Source: Mycteria americana
Taxonomy: Eukaryota; Chordata; Aves; Ciconiiformes; Ciconiidae
Reading direction: 5' to 3'
Assembly: GCF_035582795.1 (NCBI RefSeq)
Contig: NC_134365.1
Location: forward strand, 77,419,635-77,483,634
DNA length: 64,000 bases
A program made the position numbers and the translations under genes. Shown in pieces: positions 47,151 to 64,000 of this stretch; the first letter of the stretch is position 1, and each line of letters starts with the position of its first letter. A model generated the notes under the pieces. That model saw only the letters and a list, made by a program, of their open reading frames with translations. It was not told where the DNA came from and did no database searches.

Positions 47151-49634
47151 TGTTGTTCTGCACGTTATTCTATGTGTTGAGAAGTGCTGTTGGAGTGTAG
47201 CGTATCTCACACCATGCATCAGGAGGCACACAGCAGAGGTGACAACTGGTATGTGTGTCACCTTTGTGCTGGAGTGGCTCAGGATGGTGACGGGCCATGT
47301 GCCCAGCACCCACCTCCTCGGGCAGTGCTGGGGCTCTCCAGAGCTAGTCAGTGAGGGATCTCCTCAAATGATCATAAAAAAGCCGCACCTGGCAATAGTG
47401 CTGACTCCTAAATAAATACCACATTGGATAAAATGCAGAGATGCGCACTTACCGTACTTCTCTTGATTTGTTTTAAACATAGAAACATTTTGTAGCAAAA
47501 CTAGTCTGTGGCTACCTAGAGCAAGCACATCTATGTGTATGTTGCCTGCCTAGCAACATGATAGAAGGGAATTTGTTGGGGCACTAGGCAGCAACAGCAG
47601 CAGCAAGATGCCCACAGGGGCAGGAGAAAGCAGACTGCAGCCGTGTTAGCTTCATGTGCTATAGGAGTTCAAGCACGGCTACGTAAAACAGAGGGAGAAA
47701 GAAAATGCACCTGGGGCAGGGCAGAGTCTCCTCTGGGAATGATGCCTGGTTTGCAACTCACATAAAGATTTGGAGAAGTGTTGCCAGCAGTTCACAGCTG
47801 ACCACACATTTAGATGTTGCTTGTAAGAGACAAAAATAGCCATGTTATGATTGTACAGGACGGACCCTGCTGTGACACCAGGAGCCAGTCAATGTTGAGG
47901 GCTGAATAAAGAGAAGAATATGCCCAGTCTGCCTTCGCTTACCTGCTGGGCCGCGCCGGAGTGCTGTTCATCAGGCCATTGTGTTTTGTGAGCTTGTTGG
48001 GAAGTCATGGAAGCCCCTCCATGACTCTCACCAGGCAGTGCCTATTTCAGTAAATTAGAATCTTGTTCTCAAATGCACATTGTCGCGACTGCTGAACTTT
48101 CAGTGGCTTTTGCCCTTGTACGCAGATACTTCATTACCAGTAATTAATTTGACTTCCAATGAGCTTTAGGAACTTTTGAGTTCTGCTTTTCTCTGTCTTT
48201 GATAGGAGCTGACTTTTCCTATTACTCCTTTAAAGCTCTGAAGCTATAAAGACAGCTGAGCACCATCTCACATGGCACCATCTGTAGTCTGATAAAAGTG
48301 ATGCTGTATCTGCTTGGACTGTAATGAGGAGAACTGCCCCTGTTACCTAAGTGGGTCGCTACTAGCTGAAAATGGCAGAGACCGATTTTTTGCAGCCACT
48401 TAGAATGTAGCTGTCTTTCTCTCTTTATGCCTTTCCAACCTGTCAGCGACACCAATAGTCACCAGTCATACTGATAGCATTTATATCATTTACAACACCT
48501 ATAGAATCAGCGGAGTGTACTGTCATATGATAAATGCTTTCTCTTGACAAGATAAACTGCTTACATGAGAGTATCAGCAGAATACCACGCGCCGTGCTGG
48601 TACGTATATGAAGTCTCCTGCCTGTTCTACAGTAGGTGGCTGCGGTAGCGTTAACAATGCTCTGCAGGCTGTGCTCATCTCCTAACAAGCACTGCTGAGA
48701 GGCAAACCTGTTACCAGGTGTTATCAATTGAATGAATAACATCCATGCTTTTTGTCTGGTCTAGCATGTGTGTACCCTTAATGGCAGCTTGTACTTCTTC
48801 TTAAACTGCAAAAGATGATTTAAATCAGATCTAACTGAGCTATTGATGTGATGTCGCTACAGAGAGTCTATTTTCTGTCAGTTTGTCATCATCCATTTTC
48901 ATCATTACCAGCATCAGGAGTTTCGCTTGGGCCACTGATTGTACAAATGCTACTTGCTTTGTCATCTTGGACTGCAAAAGTGTAACTATCATCATAAAAT
49001 TCAGCAGCAAGGAGGGCCTGGGCAAACATACTCTTCCTACAGCAGGGCTAGAGGGGGAAAGGACACTTTTGATCTCTCTTTAAATCATCATTTTGGGTGC
49101 AAGTGTAGTTTCCTCTCAACCTAGTCCTCAGTGGGACAAGAAGCAGGTGAGTTTGGAAGTCACCAGTCTTCTTGGCAGCTTGTGGTGGGAATAGCCCATC
49201 AGGCCAGCAGTGGCAGAGAGCTTCCTTCCTCTTTCTTTCTTTCTTTGGGGCAGTTTCTCAACAGAGGGAAAAGGCGCCTGCATGAGATACGCATAGTAAC
49301 GTCAGAGTTCTTTTAAGAAATGGTTAAAGGTCCTGGAGGGATGTTGGTGATGTGGTGCTTTGCTGTAGGCAGGACTTCTTCTTGCTCTGAAAAACTCTCC
49401 TTGAAGTCTGTTTGGAAGGAACCTAACTCAGTGTCCCAGCACTCACAAACTCCAGTTGTTTGATGAGAAGGAAAAAGCTCTCTGTTGCCTAAAGATGAAA
49501 ATTAGACCGAAATACGTAAATGTTATCAAAAAAGAGAAGTTCTCTTCTGATTCCTGTCTACATTACACTGGTGCATGGAGTCTTTTCCTTATACACAAAT
49601 AAATGGCAGGCAGGGGTATCCATTCCATTTTACG

Positions 49635-49831
49635 TTTATTATGAAAGTGATCTTAACAAAAGTTTTATTACATGCTTCATTTTGAGCTTTGACATAGAAA
49701 TCAAAGCTATTAATATACAGAGGCAAAAGGAAATGTATTTTCTTATAAGGTACATTTACAACAACATTTTCTACTACAAATCTGACAGTATTGTTAAAAT
49801 ATTGGTAAAGCTTAGACCACTGTATTTTATT
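49635..49831 (-). terminator. SCUBE1: Candidate SCUBE1 distal poly(A) signals
   Basis: Three minus-strand AATAAA hexamers lie at 49635-49640, 49664-49669 and 49826-49831, at the edge of an AT-rich stretch that looks like the end of a long vertebrate 3' UTR. This is hexamer and composition evidence only. Confidence 0.4.
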
Positions 49832-51876
49832 TTCTAAGTATCAAATTTTGTACAGTTATTCACTATCTTTGCTCTAAACTATCATGGTACATTTCATATG
49901 GAAATAGCTGTTTGTACATAATTTACATTGGTAATAAAGCTTAGAAGTCCCAGCAGCATCTACAAGGGTTTAGTTCAAAATGTCACTCTTGCCCAGTGAT
50001 TTACACAGAGCAAATTGGTGCAGAAACCAATATTACACCCCAGGTATTTTCCCCCGAAATCTAGTCTACCAGAAATTCCTGCTTAACAGATGATGGACGT
50101 GATCACAGTGAACTTTATGCAGGTGAAAATACCACTGACCTCAGTGGCACTTTTGCCTAAAAAAGGCTCTATGATCCGATCCGATACAAGGTTGTATCAC
50201 TTCCACTGCTACCTAGGAGCACAGAGATACCATACCTTTCCTGTCTTTATACTATAGTTGGGTGTAATCTTTTGAATTCCCTTTTATTTCTGAGTTTTGT
50301 GTTGTTTCTTATCCTAACAATGGAAGAAGAACTAGCACTAACTTTAAAATACATCTTCTTTCTATGTTATGAAAACGGTAAGCACTTCAGAATGACACTT
50401 GAGGGTCAATTCTATGAAAGTTAGCAGGTTAAATTGCCCCAGAAAACTCCTCCTATGATGCCAGTGAGACTGCAGAAATAACGGGAGCAGTAATCTGGAA
50501 GGATGAATCTGACTACTGACCACACGCACCCCAGTCTCCTAAAGTACCTTTTTGATCATCGTGTTGAGTATCTGCTGCTGTCAATGCAAATTAACGGCCT
50601 TTCTAAGGTATAGAAAATAATATTTACAAAATAATTTTAATTAAAAAAGTAACAAAAACAAACTCTAAAAAAGATATTTTCACAATCATTAAAATAAAGT
50701 TTAATTAAGCAAAGCCACTTCTTTTTCTAGATATTGAGAAATTCAGCTAAAATTGAATTGCAGTTGTTTGTATATCTTTAAACTTGTTATCTCTGCTTTC
50801 TGAATACAGATGGTTTAAATTATTACATCTAAAGGTACTTCTGTACATTTTACTCTTGTATATTACATATTAATTTTATAGATTAAAAGCTTAGTGATGA
50901 AACAGAATAAATAAATGAAATAAGAAACTGGAATCGTATATATGCAGATACTTAGATAACAGTTTTTTGACATTAAGAGTTTATTTCCCAGTCTGTTTCT
51001 ATTCAGATGAAAAATGTTACAATAAAACATGAGAATTCTCTCTGAACCCAAGTCCCACACTGAGGAATAAGTTCATATTACCACACAGAAATTTCCCTTC
51101 TTCCATAAATTCTCATGGGAGACAAAAGTATTTTTTTTTCCCCAAGTGCTTACAACAGTCTCTCATCCTAGAAAACTATTTCATTAAAGTCTCAAAGCAT
51201 TGAGAGTCTACAGAGCTTCTCCAGTTACTACCATTCCTGTCAATCAGTGGTTTTAAACTATGAAAAAAATGCAACTACTTGAACTCATGACACAGGTACA
51301 AGTAACTGCGTGTGTTGCTCATTCCCATCATCGGAAAAGGGAAAATCGAGACCCCTGCGGTGGCTGAGAAATTTGCCACTGGCTTCGGTTGTTGAAGATT
51401 TCACTCCAGCTTCTTTTTTAAGAGCACTCAAAGGTGTTTAAAGTCCAGACATGGGAACTGTCACAGAGCAGTTAGGTTTTGCTGGCAAAGACCCGTCAGC
51501 AGTTCCTGTGTAAGAATCATACCGCTACTTTTCCTCCTGATGTTTGTAACTTGTTATCCGCAAGATTAAACCTGGGTTGTTTAGAGATAAGAGTGGCCTG
51601 AGAAATTTGAATCTGTTGGGCACGCTTACAAAGGGGCGTGAGGTGGGGGTTGACTTTCCTCTTTGAACGTTTAATGCATGTAAGCATGTTTCTTGTTCAT
51701 GTGGCATCACCCTTGCCTTCTGCTTACAGGCAGAGGACTACAGGTGAGCTGTGCTCTTTCAAAACCAGCTGACAACTCAGAACGCGGACTCTCTGAAAAC
51801 TCTGCGACCAAGCCTGTATTTATTTAAGCTAGTCTAAAACTAAACTAAATTAAACCTAGCTTACTAGGTAAGCTAG

Positions 51877-51912
51877 TTTTAAGTAAGCTTACTTACTTTT
51901 AAGTAAGCTTAC
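51877..51912. repeat. Direct repeat containing palindrome GTAAGCTTAC
   Basis: TTTTAAGTAAGCTTAC occurs at 51877-51892 and 51897-51912. Each contains the perfect palindrome GTAAGCTTAC, and nearby TAAACTAAATTAAACCTAGC adds further self-complementary runs. Confidence 0.8.
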
Positions 51913-54239
51913 CCTAGTATCAAGCTGATGTGTAGGAAAGATCAATCTAAATCTTTAGTAGTTATAACACACTGTGATTTAACTTTATTCTATGGGGGAG
52001 GCACAAAGAGGAAATAAATTTCTTTTCAAAAGTGGTCTTTAGGTAGAAACCTAATGTTTGATGGAGGAAGGAAGGCAGGGCAAGAAAATGGGCTGAAAGA
52101 AGACTTCAGCGGCTTTAAATCCAGTTTTGGTGAGCTAAATCTTCAGGCAGAATAAATCTTGCTATTGCAGGCAAGATGCAGGTGGCAATCTATTGAACAC
52201 CAAATCCTGATGCTTCCTGTACTCAAGCGACACACAGAGGCACCTTGCCCTCGGTGATGACTCACGAGTGCTTTCACGCGCTTTCACACACAACTTAGGG
52301 CTTGATTAGCAACTTCTGATTGTTGCAGTTGCCTGGACTGCAGCAGGTATGCAGGCGGTGATTTGGTGGCACATGAGAATGTTTAGGGATGATTCACCAT
52401 GACCTCACTAAAGATAAGTGCAGTACTTAAAGCAGGAGGAGAGGCTTAAAATGGTAAGTGCTACAGGTGCAGCTTTTAAGCATACAGGCATTTGCAAATT
52501 GAAAATATAAAGCTCAGTTTGTGATGTGAAATTGGGCAATCATAAATGGACACTTCTTCAGCCTTCCTGTTCCAACACGTAAACATGTTGTTGCACCTAT
52601 CCTGCATACAACATGTAATTCTATGAGAACAGATACAGGGCTGTATTTATTGAATATGTTTAAATGCAGTATTTCATGTTTAGGCTAAAAGCCCAAATTT
52701 TATATTCTGTGATGTATTGATTCATTTCATGAAGCTGGTTTTCTTAAAGGCAGACATATTGTATGGTTGTATGGTTCTTGTATGGTTTTGATTCCCAAAT
52801 GTATCTAGGTCTTCTCCGTAGAAGACATTCCTTGTTGTTGTACTGTTATGTATGGTAACAATATGTTCTCTGACTTCTGACAATGAAGACATCCTACACC
52901 TACATTAACAAATGAAGAGCTGAGCTCACCTTCTATTTGGTGACTGCCCGCCAGTTTCTGTAACTATAAATCTAGTATGAAAGTCAAAGCATTTTTAACT
53001 TTTAGAGCCGATGTAAAAACTCTGTGCTGTTGTACAAATCAGCTGAAATCGGTTCAGACAATCCTATATACCACTTGTCATTACTTACTTCATTAGAAAT
53101 TTGCACATCCAAGGGCATTTCTATGCAGAGCTGCAAACATTCAAACCTGACTAATTTTCTAAATGTATCACATATGAAACCCCTATATATTCAGAAGCAT
53201 TTCGCTGTATACTTTTGAAGGCCAAATTATTCTTCTTTCACTGCTTTCAGCAACAAAAAGTCTGCATTTGCTACAGAAGTCCCTGAGCGCCCTGTCCTGA
53301 CTGTGGAGTCCATGCCCTGACACGGCTCCGGGGAATACGAGCTAACACACACTCTCAGGTTGTCTGTCAGGACGAACTAGACAAAACCCTGGTTTTGCCT
53401 AATGTGGTTGTAAGTCAGGGCGAGCTGTACCAGAACTAAATGCAGCTAGTCCCTCCTGTATTCATTCACCTCTCACAGCTCTACCAAGGTCCCGCTAACA
53501 GTGGCCACAACGGGGACACGTTCCTCTCGTAGTCGCTCTCTGGTGCTGGATTCCCCATGTAGCTAAGAACCTGGAAAATGTTACGGTGCTGCCAGTGGTT
53601 TCTGGACTCGTAAGGCAATCACTTTCAGCCCTGTTCCAGAGAGGAAGTTTGTCCTGCTTGGCACCAGTGTCGGACAGTGGTATTACGTCCAAACGTGTGG
53701 GTTGTTAAGCAAAAATTTTAGCAAGGATTTTACTAAACTCACTGCACCGCATCAGGTTCCAAAGTTCGCTTACTGATGTTTGAAATACTAAAGATTGCTG
53801 TAAAGAGTTCAGGAAATGAGGAAGTTATTTTTCTCCATATCTTTCATATCTTTTCCTTCATGTCTTTCAGTAGGATGGCTGCAGTCCTGACCCATTCTAA
53901 TCATTCTGAATAACCTGTCAGACTTTGAAATACTGTTTGCCTGAAGTAGTTTTTTAGCTATAGACTTACACATAACTGAGTACCTAAAAGATTTTTGATT
54001 TTTTAAGATTTAATTTTTTTCTACAAATAACTCCCGTTAAGGAAAAAAATACATGTAACTTATTTTTTGTTCCAGGCATGCACTGAATCTAGGACTGATG
54101 AGATGTTCTCCTTCAAATGTCCACCTTTAGTAACCCATAATGAAAATTTAATAAAAGTAGTTTCAACATCCTCGCAAAATTTAGGTTTAACAGCCTTTAA
54201 AAAAGGACTTTTATGGAGATGTTACCTTTTGAAATGAGG

Positions 54240-54270
54240 GTTAATATATAAATATATATATATATATTAA
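54240..54270. repeat. (TA)n simple repeat
   Basis: A run of alternating T/A of about 30 bp. Confidence 0.85.
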
Positions 54271-56337
54271 AGAGAAAGCTCATCAGAGAAAGACCTAAGA
54301 TCCATGAGTGAAAAAACTGAGTTGTTAGATCCTAAGTTAAAACTGTTCAGGCATAGAAAGAAAAAAATTATGCTCTTCAACACAAAAGGAAAGAAGGCAA
54401 GCAAAATTACAAGATGGCCAAGTAGAAAAACTCAACAGAATACTTAAGGTGTCTCTTAGAAACGGAATATTCAACTGCTTGTAGCCAACAGAAAACAACT
54501 TTGTAAATTTAAACAATACTTGCTCAAAGACAACAAAAAGTGTAAGAAGTTAACCACAACCACCCTTAATGTATGTCTTTGAGAGCATACAAGGGTACAC
54601 TAAACTACAGGGTGGATATGCAAAAAAAAAAAAAGCAGTGAAGCAAAACTTCATGTTAGTCTTTTTCTGAAAGGGTGTTGGCACGATAGTTGATTTCTCC
54701 ATGTAATAAACTTGTAGGATCAAAAGGGAAAATGATATACAAGAGGAAGGGACTTAAAAGTAAAGAGGCCAAAATACTAATAAAAATAGCTACTCTCTCA
54801 TCGAAATTAGCTCCTGTGCCAGGAAACAGCAGGAAACACAGGGTTTATCATCATCTTAACCCACCAGTACCTGTCACTCTGTGAGGAAGGCCTGACCACG
54901 AGGCTAATGCTTTCTTGCAGACCGTACAATCCCTGCGGTTGATAGGCACCGCAGTTGCAAATTCGTGATAAAAGGGAGCGCTGGGTCTCTGAAGACTACA
55001 GGGCCTGCCCTCCAACTCATCTGCAAAACTGTGTCCTGTTCACCCCCTCAGCCCCCTTAGAGTCTGGGTCTGTGACACAGGTATGGTCCTGGCGTCTTAG
55101 AGATGGCAGATCCAACAAAAATTCCTCCCTAGTGAGCTCCTCTCACGTATGTTGTCCTCAGGGGTAACTCTGTTGGTCTGCATGTGAGGGGTGCCCAAGG
55201 AAGAGGCAATAGGTGACTCTTCACTGGACAGCAGTTGCTTCTTAACTGATGTTCATTTTTCCTGGAATAATGGACAGAAAGAGACTGTCCCAGAGTAAAC
55301 CATTATCCAGTATTATAAAACTCCAAAAGGCTTCAGTTTGGTGTTAACGGAAGTGACAAGCACTTGGAGAAGTCATTTAATCATCTAAGCAAAGTTACAA
55401 ATAGATATGAGTAAATAGAGTGTGTGGGAGTAAAGATTTAAGCATGAATAATATTTACAGTAACTAAAGATAACATTACTAATGTACCCACAAATAGAAG
55501 TATATATTTATATATTTATATATTGTACTTAATTAGATGCTCTATTAACGGAAAGCAAAACAAGACTACTACCGTTGTTCATTTCTCACCTATCCTATTG
55601 TAAATGCCTTCAAAGGGACCAACTGGTGTACGGAAATCCAGAGCTAAATCTGTTTCAGTGAAGTAATTGACAGTGGCAAACCTCTGAAGAAGTTTAGAAG
55701 AGGACAGATAGAAACATTAGGGCATGGGACTCAGTCTTGTGTAATTCATAAAACAAAATTATACATCTGTTTCTTTTTTTTTTCTTTCTTCTTTTTCTCC
55801 CTTTTGATTTCTAGTTGGACAGAGGTTCTGCTAAGCCACAAATGAGAAATAACAAAATTTAGATTGTTTTGTTTTCTTCTAAAGATTCAAATATAAACTT
55901 CAAGTGCAATTCAAAATCCAAGTATTATTTATACTACATACTTCTTTCTACAACAGAACTTATCTGCAGGTAGTTTAATCAGATTTGAATAGATTCTTTC
56001 TTTGCTTTGACTAAAGTTATTGTTGATGAAAAATAAAAAGCTAGAAAGAATATTTTCTACATAATGTAATTTCAAACGGAAAGTGAAGATACACTAGTGC
56101 AGACACAAATTTGGATCTTCAACTAGATGCACTCAGGGATGGACAATTTTTTTGTAGTAGAAATCCCATTCAGAACATTGGCTTTTAACGATTATAAAAC
56201 ATTATAGGTATTCTTCAATATACAATTGAAAACAAAGACTGCAAAAAAGAGCCTTCAAATTAGCAAATGTTTCTACTGTGGAGGAAAGACAATATTTGAC
56301 AGGAATGCAAAGTAACCAAAAATTGAATACCACTAGA

Positions 56338-63241
<6,904 letters not shown>

Positions 63242-64000
63242 CTGTAAGGTATGAGGTATATTATTTTCAGAAAGTAGCAATCTTCAGTGCAGAGAGAACT
63301 TTCCTCTACCCTGGACATACCTTGTGATCCCTGTTCTGCAATATGCTTATTAGACCATAAAAGGCAAAAAAGATACTAGCTCCCTGTACTTCCCACTACA
63401 AAGGACCTTCTAACTAGAATTACGTTCCAAAGACTAGAGCTAAACCCTTACAAACTAGTAACACATGCTACATATGTGTCTCAGTGTATTTTATCCAGTG
63501 GTTTCCAATGAGTTTGTAATAAATGGAAGCTGATACATATCTACCTCAACAATAAAAATGCTTTTCACAATAGCAGGAGAGAGGTTTCCATTAGTGTCTG
63601 TTTGACAGGGCCAGCATGTTATTCCGGTAACTAAACCAAAATGCATTTGGGCAGATTCCTTCTTCAGCATTTGCACTGGAAGTTGACATTATGGACCACG
63701 CAACATGTTGCACACTTACAGTTTCTGCCTAGCCCATTAATAATCAATGCTTAACTTCATATAATTTCTGTAGTGTTTAGTTTTTTTAATTTGCTAAATA
63801 AAAACATACAGGACTTGAAGGCTAAAGCATTGTCTGATGCAAGTTTATCTTATTTCTTGCCAGCAGTGGGGCTGATTCACTTATCAGTTGCAGCGCTGAC
63901 TCTGTACCTGCCTGTGGTAACTTCCAAAGATGACCATAAAGCCTGTTCAGTCTCCGCAACCTTGGGAGATCATTCCTAGTTTACAGATTTCCTGACCATT
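63242..64000 (-). other. SCUBE1 intron, runs off the window
   Basis: AT-rich sequence upstream of the cysteine-rich exon. No further exon detected; the gene continues beyond 64000. Confidence 0.8.

Larger units (their letters stand above)
42621..49634. other. Intergenic region between TTLL12 promoter and SCUBE1 3' end
   Basis: About 7 kb with no exon I can support. It contains two small tandem duplications (46008-46072, 47114-47150) and several unrecognised 60-114-codon frames. The longest is on the minus strand at 46716-47060 and shows no known domain. TTLL12 upstream regulation probably resides in the right-hand half-kilobase after 42.6 kb. Confidence 0.6.
49641..56337 (-). other. SCUBE1: Probable long SCUBE1 3' UTR and/or downstream DNA
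   Basis: About 6.7 kb following the SCUBE1 stop codon with no other gene. AT-rich, with further AATAAA/ATTAAA candidates (for example 52646-52651 and 55974-55979 on the minus strand). An ancient repeat-like patch at about 50120-50190 ends in ATGATCCGATCCG, a style of remnant seen in CR1/L3-derived DNA. A direct/palindromic repeat of TTTTAAGTAAGCTTAC lies at 51877-51912. The true 3' end cannot be fixed without transcripts. Confidence 0.45.

Overview
The window is vertebrate nuclear DNA, almost certainly from a bird. It is AT-rich, with widely spaced short exons bounded by GT/AG sites. It also contains an LTR of a type I recognise from non-chicken bird genomes; that recognition is from memory and was not searched. 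Three genes can be read exon by exon: TSPO (+ strand), TTLL12 (- strand) and the 3' end of SCUBE1 (- strand). The order TSPO - TTLL12 - SCUBE1 is the same as at human 22q13.2, which supports the orthology calls.

Layout. 1-3393: probable TSPO intron 1, no exon seen. 3394-8151: the three coding exons of TSPO and its poly(A) signal, giving a complete 167-residue reading frame. 8782-9874: a minus-oriented ERV LTR of about 1.09 kb, preceded on its own strand by a purine-rich tract and perhaps a scrap of internal sequence. 11969-42411: all 14 coding exons of TTLL12. Splice phases agree at every junction, giving 627 residues, and exon 1 lies in a CpG island at about 42.0-42.6 kb. 42.6-49.6 kb: intergenic, no convincing gene. 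49.6-56.3 kb: probable very long SCUBE1 3' UTR. 56338-63241: the last five SCUBE1 coding exons (cysteine-rich repeat, CUB domain, C-terminal tail). The rest of SCUBE1 lies beyond the right edge.

TSPO and TTLL12 converge tail to tail, and the LTR sits between them in TTLL12's orientation. TTLL12 and SCUBE1 are head to tail on the same strand. The three products are functionally unrelated: an outer mitochondrial membrane protein, a tubulin-ligase-like cytosolic protein and a secreted or cell-surface EGF/CUB protein. This is a conserved synteny block, not a pathway cluster.

The most unusual structure is in TTLL12 intron 11 (about 16.71-17.45 kb). Twelve head-to-tail copies of a 26-bp unit and a long AT-palindromic stretch are enclosed by a perfect 32-bp inverted repeat. 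Read in the TTLL12 sense direction, the array carries two AATAAA hexamers per unit, about 24 in all. Other points of interest are a CT microsatellite acting as the polypyrimidine tract of TTLL12 exon 9, a TSPO C-terminus that departs from the strict CRAC cholesterol motif, and a degenerate nucleotide-binding motif in TTLL12. I found no new multi-gene system; the novelty is in repeat structure and gene-architecture details.
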